Of a DNA stretch of 64,000 nt, positions 53,871-62,988 are shown one piece after another. How positions within the stretch are numbered: the first letter of the stretch is position 1; each line of letters opens with the position of its first letter. Position numbers and translations under genes: made by a program. The stretch spans positions 372,001-436,000 of the forward strand of contig NZ_RZMY01000006.1 in assembly GCF_003992615.1 (NCBI RefSeq). The letters are read 5' to 3'. The stretch comes from Flagellimonas beolgyonensis (GTDB lineage Bacteria; Bacteroidota; Bacteroidia; Flavobacteriales; Flavobacteriaceae). Below the pieces are notes generated by a model. It saw nothing but the letters and a program-made list of their open reading frames with translations. It was not told the DNA's origin and made no database searches.

Positions 53871-55307
53871 ATGAAAAACATTTATATAGTACTGATCACG
53901 GTATTGCTGGTTTCTTGCACAAAAGACTTTGAAGAAATCAACACCAATCCCAACCAACCCTTATCCGTGCAACCCAGCCTGCTGCTACGTCAGGTAATTT
54001 ATGATTATGGAGAGCAAATGTCTTACGAAGGATTCACCGCGGGCAACCTGTTGGGACAGTATACCACGGCCCTCGATTTTAATCTTTTTGATCGGCATGA
54101 TCTGAAGTCGCCCCAATTGGGCGGAAATCCATGGCCCATTTTTTATCAAAACCTAAGGGACAATGAAACCATTTTACAGCTTTCCCTACAGAATGAAACC
54201 CTTTCGGTTTATGAAGGTCCTGCCAGAATCATGAAAGCGTACATGGCAGCAGCCTTGACGGACTTGTTCGGTGATGTCCCCTATTTTGAAGCTTTTCAGG
54301 GGAAAAATGGCACGGTTACCCCAAAATATGACGATCAAGAACTGATATATACGGGTGAAGAGGGAATCCTGGATAACTTGGACAAGGGCATTGCTGCATT
54401 GGAAAACTATACAGGAAGTATTGCTTTGGAGGGTGATATTCTTTTTAGCGGAGATTTACAAGGTTGGATTCGTTTTGCCAACTCACTAAAGATAAAAGCA
54501 CTGCTCCGAATTTCCAATAAATTGGATGTTTCAACCAAATTGCAGACCATTTATGATTCCGGGAAGTATATCCAAGGGAATTCAGAAAATGCCATTTTCA
54601 ATTTTACCGATGGGGAGCCCAATAACTTCCGATTGGCCAGACTAAGGATCGGGGACTTTAATAATTTTGTGCTGTCCGAAACCATGGAAGAGCAATTAAA
54701 AAACCTGAACGATCCAAGAATTTCCGTTCTTTTTCGACCATTTTCCAATAGTGATTCTGGGGAATTCAACGGATTGCTGAACGGTATCGATGCATCCCAG
54801 ACCACAGTGGCATTGGCAGATTATTCATTGGCCGGAACCATTTTCAGGGAAAACACAGGTGATCTGGATGCTAATTTTATGACGAGCTGGGAAGCGCATT
54901 TTTTGCTGGCGGAAGCCGCGGAACGTGGATTGATAACCGCAAGCGCGCAGCAGCTTTATGAAACCGGGGTTGCCCAAGCCTTTGAATATTGGCAAGTGGA
55001 ACTCCCTACCGATTATTTGACTGTCAGCGCACCTTATGGTTCGGGGGGAGATGCATCCATTGAACAAATAATCACCCAAAAATGGATTGCGAACATGATC
55101 AATGGATATGAAGGTTGGATCGAATATCGCCGTACAGGTTTTCCCCAACTCAAAACACTCTCTGCCAGTTTGAACAACGATTTGATACCTGTCCGTATGC
55201 CCTACCCTGCGGAGGAAGAGGCACTCAACAGTGTCAATTATCAGGATGCCGCTTCACGGACCGATGGCAACAGCATCAATATCCCTGTTTGGTGGGATGA
55301 AAATTGA
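53871..55307 (+). CDS. SusD/RagB-family outer membrane lipoprotein (second pair)
   Basis: A 478-residue lipoprotein. ATG 53871 (MKNIYIVLITVLLVSC) gives a lipobox; the frame upstream runs into SusC. FEEINTNPNQPLSVQPSLLLRQV, AALTDLFGDVPYFEAFQG, WIRFANSLKIKALLRISNKLD and GYEGWIEYRRTGFPQL are SusD-family landmarks. It partners the SusC encoded 10 bp upstream. Its stop codon overlaps a TTG that could be an alternative start of the symporter gene, suggesting that transcription continues. Confidence 0.93.
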   Translation: MKNIYIVLITVLLVSCTKDFEEINTNPNQPLSVQPSLLLRQVIYDYGEQMSYEGFTAGNLLGQYTTALDFNLFDRHDLKSPQLGGNPWPIFYQNLRDNETILQLSLQNETLSVYEGPARIMKAYMAAALTDLFGDVPYFEAFQGKNGTVTPKYDDQELIYTGEEGILDNLDKGIAALENYTGSIALEGDILFSGDLQGWIRFANSLKIKALLRISNKLDVSTKLQTIYDSGKYIQGNSENAIFNFTDGEPNNFRLARLRIGDFNNFVLSETMEEQLKNLNDPRISVLFRPFSNSDSGEFNGLLNGIDASQTTVALADYSLAGTIFRENTGDLDANFMTSWEAHFLLAEAAERGLITASAQQLYETGVAQAFEYWQVELPTDYLTVSAPYGSGGDASIEQIITQKWIANMINGYEGWIEYRRTGFPQLKTLSASLNNDLIPVRMPYPAEEEALNSVNYQDAASRTDGNSINIPVWWDEN

Positions 55308-55318
55308 AATCACTACTC

Positions 55319-56659
55319 ATGATTGATGTACTATTTTGGCAATGGACCTTGGTAATCATATCCAGTATGGCGCTGTTTTTTGTTTCGCCCATGGCCAAAA
55401 ACACGGATCAATTTTTTAATGCCGTAAACCACAGGAAGACCCCGAACAGCCTTATGCTGATGGGGTCTTTGGTTATTTCATGGATCTTTGCCAAAAGCAT
55501 CACGAATGCGGCTAATTTAGGGTTGGAGTTTGGTTTGGTGGGAGGTATGGCCTATGCCGCCTACTACCTTTCATTTGCCGTAGCCGGAATTATTATCTAT
55601 CGAATGCGAAAATTGGGGGGCTTTACCAGCATCCATCATTTTCTGACCTCTCGGTTCGGGAAAGGGGCAGTTGCCCTATTTTCCGTTTTGATCACTATTC
55701 GCCTGTTCAACGAAATCTGGAGTAACACCATGGTCATCGGTTCCTATTTTGGAAATACGGGATCCACTTCTTATTACTTGTCCATCATGGTCTTTACCGT
55801 GCTCACCCTCGCCTATGCGCTGAAAGGTGGCCTTAGTAGTTCCATATTTACAGATGGTGTTCAAATGGTGTTGTTCACCGTCTTGTTGATCATCATATTG
55901 TGGAATGTTTTTAGTGCGGACATTTCATTTTCCGCCCAGACCGTTCTTAATTCGGGAGCATGGTCTTTTGATACGGGACTGAATTTGTTGCTTGCTGCCG
56001 TTCTTCAATCCTTCAGTTATCCTTTTCATGACCCTGTGCTCACGGACCGGGGCTTTTTGAGTTCTCCAAAGGTTACCCTGAAAAGTTTTCTTTGGGCAAG
56101 TATAGTTGGGGGGTTGTGTATTGTACTGTTCAGCATTATAGGTATTTATGCCCAACATAGTGGACTTACAGGCCAAGCAGCGGTCGCGGTTGGAAAATCG
56201 TTTGGTATTTTTACATTGTTGATCATCAACTTGATCATGATCACTTCCGCTGCTTCCACCTTGGACTCCACATTTTCCTCTTTTTCCAAGTTATTGGCAG
56301 TGGACCTGAATCTGGGAAACAGTATTTCCTTCGGTAGGTTGGCCATGATCGTGATCGCTATTCTGGGAACCATTCCTGTTTTTTTAAATGCTGAAATTCT
56401 ATCAGCTACTACAATAAGCGGCACCATGGTGATAGGTTTAACCCCAATTTTTATGTTTTGGAAGCAACAACCGCCAAAAATGAGCTTTTATCTCAGCGTC
56501 ATTAGTGGAATTCTCTTTGGTATCGTGTTGGTTTTTGATGTATTTCCAGAAAGTTTGATCTTTTCCTCGGGAAAATATGCAGATTTGTTGTGGGTGAATT
56601 TTTGGGGAATATTGAGTTGTACAATTATGTATTTGTTACCACTATGGATAAAAAAATAG
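55319..56659 (+). CDS. Sodium:solute symporter family transporter
   Basis: A 446-residue inner membrane transporter with about 13 helices. FFNAVNHRKTPNSLMLMGSLVISWIFAKSI, GGLSSSIFTDGVQMVLF and ITSAASTLDSTFSSFSKLLAVDL are SSS-family (SLC5-like) landmarks, the last resembling the Na2-site helix. It begins 11 bp after the SusD gene, so it may carry the imported compound across the inner membrane. A TTG at 55304 overlapping the SusD stop is an alternative start. It overlaps the phosphoesterase gene by 16 bp. Confidence 0.88.
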   Translation: MIDVLFWQWTLVIISSMALFFVSPMAKNTDQFFNAVNHRKTPNSLMLMGSLVISWIFAKSITNAANLGLEFGLVGGMAYAAYYLSFAVAGIIIYRMRKLGGFTSIHHFLTSRFGKGAVALFSVLITIRLFNEIWSNTMVIGSYFGNTGSTSYYLSIMVFTVLTLAYALKGGLSSSIFTDGVQMVLFTVLLIIILWNVFSADISFSAQTVLNSGAWSFDTGLNLLLAAVLQSFSYPFHDPVLTDRGFLSSPKVTLKSFLWASIVGGLCIVLFSIIGIYAQHSGLTGQAAVAVGKSFGIFTLLIINLIMITSAASTLDSTFSSFSKLLAVDLNLGNSISFGRLAMIVIAILGTIPVFLNAEILSATTISGTMVIGLTPIFMFWKQQPPKMSFYLSVISGILFGIVLVFDVFPESLIFSSGKYADLLWVNFWGILSCTIMYLLPLWIKK

Positions 56660-57495
56660 CGCATTTGGGCAAAAAAACGGGAAAAATGCTTCTTTTCGGG
56701 GGTGTTTACAGCAATCTGCAAGCGTTGGAAACCTTGATTTCGATTGCGGAGCGTGAAAAAATAGACCCTTCAAACTGTATCTGCACTGGCGACATTGTTG
56801 GGTATTGTGCACAACCGGAAGAAACCATCCAAAGGTTCAAGAAATGGGGAGCCAATAGCATAGCAGGTAACGTGGAGTTCCAATTGGCCCACGACAAAGA
56901 AGACTGCGGATGTGATTTTGAAACCGGAGGGCGTTGCGATATTTTTTCAAAAATGTGGTATCCCTATGCCAAAAACCAATTATCCACCAATTCAATGGAA
57001 TGGATTGCCGAACTTCCTGATTATTTGACATTTACCTATGGAGAAAAGACAATTATGGTAGTCCATGGCTCCTATGGAAACATTTCCAAATATATCTTCA
57101 AGTCCACTCCATTGGCCAAAAAAGAATCACAGTTTAAGGATACGGCGAGTGATATCATTATTGCCGGACATTGCGGTTTGCCCTTTAGTAATATATCACA
57201 AAATGGTGTTTGGTTGAATCCAGGAGTAATCGGTATGCCTGCCAACGACGGCACCCCTAGGGTTTGGTACATGATCCTTGACGATAGCAATGGGTGTTTG
57301 GAATATACACACCATCATTTTCAATATGATTATAGGACAACCCAACAGTTGATGTTGGACAACGGGTTGCCAAAAAGTTATGCCGAAACTTTGTCCACCG
57401 GTATTTGGGATAACATGGAAATTCTCCCGGAAACCGAGAAGAAACAAAAAGGTTTGGCCATAGATTTTGGAGATAAGGAATTTTTACTTTCCTAA
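56644..57495 (+). CDS. Metallophosphoesterase-family protein with atypical metal motifs
   Basis: A 283-residue protein with a calcineurin-like layout but changed ligands. Motif I reads FGGVYSNLQAL (19-24 GGVYSN in place of the usual D-x-H-x-N). Motif II GD is kept (49-50), motif III is GNVE (75-78, usually GNHD/E), and later HGSYGN and GHCGLPF occupy motifs IV and V. A Cys set C88/C90/C98 follows motif III. This looks like a consistent subfamily variant and not random decay. ATG 56644 overlaps the symporter gene by 16 bp. Enzyme activity is uncertain. Confidence 0.75.
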   Translation: MDKKIAHLGKKTGKMLLFGGVYSNLQALETLISIAEREKIDPSNCICTGDIVGYCAQPEETIQRFKKWGANSIAGNVEFQLAHDKEDCGCDFETGGRCDIFSKMWYPYAKNQLSTNSMEWIAELPDYLTFTYGEKTIMVVHGSYGNISKYIFKSTPLAKKESQFKDTASDIIIAGHCGLPFSNISQNGVWLNPGVIGMPANDGTPRVWYMILDDSNGCLEYTHHHFQYDYRTTQQLMLDNGLPKSYAETLSTGIWDNMEILPETEKKQKGLAIDFGDKEFLLS

Positions 57496-57504
57496 CTTGA
57501 AAGT

Positions 57505-58896
57505 TCACTTTTCAATTTTCGTGGCAAATCCTGCTGCAATGATATTTTGGGCAGGTTTATTTTGCGGGGTAAAATCGTGATTCTTTTCAAAAATTCCATT
57601 GGACGCTTTTGCTTGCCATTTCCAAATGTGGACCCCATAAAACCAATCCTCCTTCCAGATGGTATTAAAAAATGCCCTGTATGCAATGGCTTGGGTCTTA
57701 AAGGAAACTTTGGTGAACAATCGATCATAGATCGTGACCCATCTCCAGGGTCTGGCAGCAGCATCTTCGGTACTTTTATATCCCAGTTCCGTGAAAATCA
57801 CCGGTTTGTCGAATTTTTGGGATACCGTTTTTATATTCTTCGAGTACTTTTTCCAACTATTTTCCATATCCTTTAAGTTGGTTTTTCCATTTCCAACCAA
57901 AGGGAAATAAGCCTGAATTCCGATGAAATCCAAATCCTCCCAAAAGGATATGATATCATATTCTTGGTCCCAGTTGGCCGCATAGGTCAATTGCCCGGAA
58001 TACACCGTTCTGATTTTGGCGATCAACTGTTTCCAAAAGTCAGGTTTTTGGGTAGAGAGACGGGCTAATTCGGTTCCGACACATAACAACTCAACTCCAT
58101 TTTGCTCCGCTATTTTGGCAAAATGCAACAAGTGTTCTTGGTAATTGGCCGACCATGATTTCCACACATTATCATTTTTTGGAAAGATGTCCGATCTCCA
58201 TTTGCCATCCCCTTCGGATAACCAGATATGGGGTTTTAAAAAAACGCTAAGTCCACGATTATGGGCCAACGTGATTTTTTCTATAAGTATGGAATCCTTA
58301 TTCCGTTGCCTTGGATCCAATGATAAGTTGTTCAAACTACCCTCAACATGGTTTTGTCCGATAAAGGGGGCTAGGGTAATCCATTCAATATTGTTTTGGA
58401 TCAAAGGTCGTAAGGTTAGGTCATCGATCTTACCAAAAACATGGATACCACGTTGTTTATAATCGTTTTCATAGGCACTGCTGGCACATTCCGAAATGTT
58501 TTCCACTGTATGGTTCCAAGTGTACTCATAATCCTCTCCGTTCACATAGGATTGGGACAAGTTGAAAAGAACCATCAAAACCACTACTGGTGCGATAACC
58601 AACCCTGTGAAACGATAGACCAACCTTACAATTCCTCCATTTTTGTACACGTTGACAAAGTATGCAATAGCCTCCACCATGCCCATTAGCAGCATGATAA
58701 ACACCCAAAACTGCCAAGCCCTGATCAACGCTGACAAGATATTCCAAATGGTATTCTTGAACTGATCCCAGGAAATTTCTTCAGACAAGAATAGGGTCGC
58801 TAAAACCAGTAAACAACCAAAAACAAAAGAGAACAATAGCCTCCATAAGAATCGCTTAAGTTTATATTTGGTTGGACTTAACATTGTACGAATCAA
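57505..58896 (-). CDS. Membrane-anchored GH113-like glycoside hydrolase
   Basis: A 463-residue protein with three N-terminal helices (about 15-35, 55-75, 95-115) and a (beta/alpha)8 domain from about 140. The acid/base Glu would be E276 in VGTELARL, and the nucleophile E370 in FTELGYKS. WITLAPFIGQ and GVHIWKWQAK also fit GH113, a family known for beta-mannanase activity. With a membrane anchor it probably acts at the inner membrane periplasmic face. It converges on the phosphoesterase gene with 9 bp between and is not part of the SusC/D operon. Confidence 0.82.
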   Translation of the reverse strand: MIRTMLSPTKYKLKRFLWRLLFSFVFGCLLVLATLFLSEEISWDQFKNTIWNILSALIRAWQFWVFIMLLMGMVEAIAYFVNVYKNGGIVRLVYRFTGLVIAPVVVLMVLFNLSQSYVNGEDYEYTWNHTVENISECASSAYENDYKQRGIHVFGKIDDLTLRPLIQNNIEWITLAPFIGQNHVEGSLNNLSLDPRQRNKDSILIEKITLAHNRGLSVFLKPHIWLSEGDGKWRSDIFPKNDNVWKSWSANYQEHLLHFAKIAEQNGVELLCVGTELARLSTQKPDFWKQLIAKIRTVYSGQLTYAANWDQEYDIISFWEDLDFIGIQAYFPLVGNGKTNLKDMENSWKKYSKNIKTVSQKFDKPVIFTELGYKSTEDAAARPWRWVTIYDRLFTKVSFKTQAIAYRAFFNTIWKEDWFYGVHIWKWQAKASNGIFEKNHDFTPQNKPAQNIIAAGFATKIEK

Positions 58897-58974
58897 ACTA
58901 TGTTCAAACGGGTTGTTACATCTAATGCATTGAAGTATGGACAGCCATCTTGTTGGAACTACAAAAATTAAATT

Positions 58975-58998
58975 AAGCCCAGTTTAAAACTGGGCTTT
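58975..58998 (-). terminator. Intrinsic terminator after the DUF2911 gene
   Basis: Near-perfect palindrome AAGCCCAGTTT / AAAACTGGGCTT just past the DUF2911 stop codon on the minus strand, followed by an AT-rich stretch (AATTTAATTTTT read on the minus strand). Confidence 0.75.
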
Positions 58999-59010
58999 GT
59001 TGTGTTGTTC

Positions 59011-60120
59011 TTAGTTGGCACCCAAATCTTCTTCCAGCTTGGTTATGCTTTTCTTTATGGCATTCTTAACAAATTCATTGGGCGCTTTGTCTTTGGCTAT
59101 TTTCAAGTGCTTAAGTGCACTTTTATAGTTTCCAACGCCAGAGTACCCACTGGCCAAACCATAATCTACTGGCCAAACCCCTTTGTGCTTTTTGGCATTC
59201 CATTTAAAAATCTCCAGAGCCTCCTCATGCTTGTTTTGGGCTGTCAAGCGCCTACCGTAATTGTGCACTTGCATTACGGTTCCCAATGGTATTGCTTCCT
59301 CCATCAGTTCTTTCGACTCCTTTAATTTTCCTTGCTTCTCCAATATCTGCGATTTGATCTGTAAATTATTGAAGTTTCTCTCGCTAAAAAAGCGTCCCTC
59401 TATGGCTATGTTGACCCAATCCAGGGCCTCCTCGAGGTCTCCCCCATTGTTTAGGGCGAAATTGGCGGCCTGTTCCCAACTCTGTCTACTAAAACCGACC
59501 ACATCCTCCAATTGATGGCGGATTTCGGTCAGAACAATTTGGGTGCTATTCACCCCTATTTTAAAAGGAACCTGTTTTTCGGCCCAGTTCAACGATGCAA
59601 CAACCGAATCTGCCGCGACATTTTCAAATGTGTAGGCAAGCTGTTCAACATGTGGTATTTTTTTGGTCTCAACATCGACCCGTAAGGCATCTTCTGTAGG
59701 ATCATAGGCATAGCTTCCCCAAGACCAGTAATTATTGGAAAAAATGATGGTCGCTGTGTTATTTTCATGAATTACCATATGAAGACCATACTTACCTGCA
59801 GGCAGGGGCTTACCCTCGATCATAATATCATGTGTGGTGGTAAAAACAGTATTTTCATTGGCGCCTGCTCTCCAAGGAGACTCCGGAGCAGTTCCTCCAA
59901 GATTGTTCATTCCGTAAGGAACCAAAGTGCCCCAAACTTCCCTTCCATTTACACTGGGTCTTGAATATGAAATTGTGATATCGGTGATGCCGACACGTTG
60001 GATAACCGTTGCAGCTTGACTGCCTCGGGGCAAAAAATTAAGTTGGGCGGTGACGGTATTGCTTACCGCGAACAGCAAAATAAAAATTGAAGTGAGATTA
60101 ATCGAAAATAATTTTTTCAT
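59011..60120 (-). CDS. DUF2911 protein with TPR-like C-terminal half, exported
   Basis: A 369-residue protein with a signal peptide (about 1-25, ending TAQ). Residues 30-190 fit DUF2911: ITDITISYSRPSVNGREVWGTLVPYG, WRAGANENTVFTTTHDIMIEGKPLPAGKYGLHM and TIIFSNNYWSWGSYAYDP. The rest is helical with TPR-like repeats. Function unknown; the protein is periplasmic and common in Bacteroidota. It is monocistronic, with a terminator 12 bp after the stop codon. Confidence 0.85.
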   Translation of the reverse strand: MKKLFSINLTSIFILLFAVSNTVTAQLNFLPRGSQAATVIQRVGITDITISYSRPSVNGREVWGTLVPYGMNNLGGTAPESPWRAGANENTVFTTTHDIMIEGKPLPAGKYGLHMVIHENNTATIIFSNNYWSWGSYAYDPTEDALRVDVETKKIPHVEQLAYTFENVAADSVVASLNWAEKQVPFKIGVNSTQIVLTEIRHQLEDVVGFSRQSWEQAANFALNNGGDLEEALDWVNIAIEGRFFSERNFNNLQIKSQILEKQGKLKESKELMEEAIPLGTVMQVHNYGRRLTAQNKHEEALEIFKWNAKKHKGVWPVDYGLASGYSGVGNYKSALKHLKIAKDKAPNEFVKNAIKKSITKLEEDLGAN

Positions 60121-60757
60121 AGATTGTTATTTATGGGTTAATTAGTAAGGACATTAATTATGAGCTACTGAAATTCAAAGGCCAAATTTTGGATTGAAAT
60201 CCCAATGAACGTTGTCTCATTGGAGATTATGTGATTGAGATTACCCTGAGAACCTTGCCCAATCTTTAAGGTCCGATTATGAGGTAATGGTCGTAAGGCA
60301 AACAAATTTCTTAATGAAAAAATCAATTTTTTTTTGCAATCAGCAATTGATCAGCCGATAAACGGGGTACTATCAATATAATGGAAAGTTGAAGGCATTG
60401 GGATGGTTTCACTACGAAACTAAAACAGTGTTCCAGATATAACCTGTATTACAAAATTGCCCAAAACGCGATTTTGTGCAGAATTTGTACTTAAAAAAGA
60501 GTTGCAATTGTAAAAGTGCAACTCTTTAATTTTCAAGTCAGGGTGGCAGACCAATCCCTTATAACATAAATAGTGGATTTTTAGTATTTTACATTTTTGA
60601 TTTGGACCAGTTAACCCAACCCTGTACCGTGTTCAAATCGGCACATTCAGAGGCAAAACTTATGGGAGTTTAACACCCCTAATTAAGACATTTATTAGAC
60701 AAGCAACGATTTGATTTTCAATGTATCTTATAGATATTAAATCAATTCCTTTTCTTC
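60121..60757 (+). other. 637 bp divergent intergenic region
   Basis: No coding sequence is supported. It contains a strong orphan hairpin at 60495-60528. The rest is AT-rich. It must hold promoters for the DUF2911 gene (minus) and the small lipoprotein gene (plus), but none was identified with confidence. Confidence 0.5.
60495..60528. terminator. Orphan hairpin in the intergenic region
   Basis: Stem AAAGAGTTGCA / TGCAACTCTTT (60496-60506 with 60517-60527), about 10 nt loop. The minus strand shows six T after the stem; the plus strand has TTTAATTTTC. No annotated gene ends nearby, so it may close an unannotated transcript (small RNA or leader). Confidence 0.55.
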
Positions 60758-61192
60758 ATGAAAAAGTTAGCCTTACTTGTTCTATTGTCTTCTTTAATCA
60801 TCAATCAATCTTGTGATAGTTCAGATGAAGGTATGGACAATCAAGGTAACCTACTTTTTGAGCTTCAATACATAAATACGGGTTTATCGGGGAAAATTAT
60901 CGAAAAGAAGAATTTAGAATTTAATGAATTCATTGAATTTTCATCCGACAATCAATTTGTCAAAAGAAGGGTGTACCCAGACAGTACCAGTATTGCCAAA
61001 GGCAATTACCTTTTGACCCAATCAAAAGACTCGAAGTACTATGAACTTGAATATGAAAAAGATAGCTATTTAATTCAAAATTGTACAGGTTCCCTCAAGG
61101 AGCATTTTTCCATTTTGAACAACAACGAAATATTCAATGGGAGCTACCTCCTATGTGATGGCCCTGGTTTTGGATACAAATTGATCGACTAA
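60758..61192 (+). CDS. Small lipoprotein, unknown function
   Basis: A 144-residue lipoprotein: signal peptide with lipobox INQSC then DSSDEGMDNQG. The remainder is beta-rich (FIEFSSDNQFVKRRVYPDSTSIAKGNYLLTQSKDSKYYELEY) and resembles small lipocalin-like Bacteroidota lipoproteins, without a family I can name. Two Cys near the C terminus (NCTGSL and LLCDGPG) may pair. It is isolated on both sides. Confidence 0.75.
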   Translation: MKKLALLVLLSSLIINQSCDSSDEGMDNQGNLLFELQYINTGLSGKIIEKKNLEFNEFIEFSSDNQFVKRRVYPDSTSIAKGNYLLTQSKDSKYYELEYEKDSYLIQNCTGSLKEHFSILNNNEIFNGSYLLCDGPGFGYKLID

Positions 61193-61469
61193 TATCAAAC
61201 TGACTTCGGAAAGTATACTTTTAAAATTGTTTAAGAGTATTTCGAACGCACTCATTAAAAACAAAAATTAATTGTTCAACATTCTGAACTGTAAATTCAT
61301 ATAGCCCCAATTTAGGAAAGGCTATAAACTTTCCCAAATATCGGGTTGCATACAGTTATGGATAGGTAAAAGTCTACTACTATGTATTTTATACAGGTTT
61401 TTTTGTAAGTATTTTCGTAAATTGTGGGATTAAAGGTTGCCCCAATTGGATTAAATCTACTTTTTTGAT

Positions 61470-62576
61470 ATGCTTTCAGAGAATTCAGACAAAATACAAT
61501 TGTTCAAGTATCTCGAAGGAATTTTCACTGAATTGGAACAGCAAAAGATTGCTTTGGACAAATCTGCGATCGTGGCCTTTACCGATATCAAGGGGAACAT
61601 TACTTATGTCAACGACAAGTTCTGCGAAATATCACAATATTCAAGGGAAGAACTTTTGGGTCAAAACCATCGTATTATCAACTCTGGTTACCACGAGCCC
61701 AAGTTTTTCCGTAATCTTTGGAAGACGATAGCCCGTGGAAATATTTGGAGCGACGATATCAGGAACCGGGCCAAAGATGGATCCTATTACTGGGTCGCCA
61801 CAACGATTGTTCCCTATCTCGATGCTTCGGGCAAACCCTACCAATACGTCTCCATTCGGTTTGACATTACCAAACAAAAGAATCAAGAACTGGAGTTGGT
61901 GCGCAGAAGCAAACAATTGGAGGATTTCTGTTTTATCGTATCCCACAATCTACGGGCACCCCTATCCAATTTACTGTTATTGACCTCAATGATTCAGGAG
62001 AGTGATGATTCCGAAGAGCAGAAAGAGTTGATAGGAAGACTGGTGAAACCGGTCCACCTTTTAAATGAAACCTTCAATGAACTTGTGGAATCCCTGCAAA
62101 TTAGGCAGGATACTGATATAGAGAAGGTGAACCTTAGTTTCAAGGACTGTTTGGAAAATGCCATGGAAGCTTTGAACGTCGCAGTGCTCTATCCAGACAT
62201 TGAGGTTCACCATGATTTTAATGAGGTGCCGGACTTAAAGTACCCCAAGAAATACCTTGACAGCATTTTTCAAAACCTGCTCAGCAACGCCATAAAATAT
62301 CAGTCTCCAAAGAGAAAATTACAGATACGGATAAAAAGCTACCTAAGGGAAGGGAGTACCTGGCTAGAGTTTGCCGATAATGGACTTGGAATCAATATGA
62401 AGGTCCAAGGCCATAAATTGTTCGGTCTTCGAAAGACATTTCACGATAATCCTGATGCCAAGGGATTTGGGCTCTTCATTACCAAATCCCAAATTGAAGC
62501 CGTTGGCGGTATGATATATGCGGAGAGCACACAAGGAAGGGGGACCACTTTTTTTATAAAATTTAATGCCAAATGA
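61470..62576 (+). CDS. Cytosolic PAS-domain histidine kinase
   Basis: A 368-residue kinase without membrane helices. A PAS domain covers about 25-140 (IVAFTDIKGNITYVNDKFCEISQYSREELLGQNHRIINSGYH ... RAKDGSYYWVATTIVPY). The phospho-acceptor His is in FCFIVSHNLRAPLSNLL, and the ATPase domain has NLLSNAIKYQSP, FADNGLGI and GFGLFITKSQIE. It pairs with the response regulator gene starting within or just after its stop codon. The PAS ligand and the target are unknown. Confidence 0.93.
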   Translation: MLSENSDKIQLFKYLEGIFTELEQQKIALDKSAIVAFTDIKGNITYVNDKFCEISQYSREELLGQNHRIINSGYHEPKFFRNLWKTIARGNIWSDDIRNRAKDGSYYWVATTIVPYLDASGKPYQYVSIRFDITKQKNQELELVRRSKQLEDFCFIVSHNLRAPLSNLLLLTSMIQESDDSEEQKELIGRLVKPVHLLNETFNELVESLQIRQDTDIEKVNLSFKDCLENAMEALNVAVLYPDIEVHHDFNEVPDLKYPKKYLDSIFQNLLSNAIKYQSPKRKLQIRIKSYLREGSTWLEFADNGLGINMKVQGHKLFGLRKTFHDNPDAKGFGLFITKSQIEAVGGMIYAESTQGRGTTFFIKFNAK

Positions 62577-62580
62577 CCCT

Positions 62581-62988
62581 ATGAAAACAATAGATACACT
62601 TTACTTGATAGATGACGACGATACCTATCAATTTATAGTCCAAAGGACCTTGAACAGTTTGAACCTGGTCAATTCCATAAAGCTTTTTTCCAATGGAAAG
62701 GCAGCCATTGATTTTTTGGAGGCGACACTCCATGATATTGAACAGATTCCCGATGTGATTCTGTTGGATCTGACCATGCCCATAATGGATGGTTGGCAAT
62801 TCTTGGAGCAGTATTTGCGCTTTAGACCAAGAATTGGCAAAAAGGTGGTGATCTTTGTGGTGTCCTCATCAATCGACCCTCGGGATATGCAGCGTGCAAA
62901 ATCAATCAGTGAGGTTACGGATTATATCATCAAACCATTGACCAAATCCAAACTGATCTCCATGCTCCACGAAAGTCTTGAGTCCTAA
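62581..62988 (+). CDS. Single-domain response regulator
   Basis: A 135-residue receiver without an output domain. TLYLIDDDDTYQFIVQRTL has the acidic pocket, DVILLDLTMPIMDGWQFL the phospho-acceptor Asp, and DYIIKPLTKSKL the Lys. It probably relays phosphate from the adjacent PAS kinase to another protein. ATG 62581 (MKTIDTLYL) is the family-like start; an in-frame ATG at 62566 would overlap the kinase gene by 11 bp. Confidence 0.92.
   Translation: MKTIDTLYLIDDDDTYQFIVQRTLNSLNLVNSIKLFSNGKAAIDFLEATLHDIEQIPDVILLDLTMPIMDGWQFLEQYLRFRPRIGKKVVIFVVSSSIDPRDMQRAKSISEVTDYIIKPLTKSKLISMLHESLES

Noticed and set aside
57498-57515. Imperfect dyad between the convergent phosphoesterase and GH113 genes
   Set aside because: One unpaired base, AT-rich arms and overlap with the end of the GH113 gene make it too weak for a terminator call.
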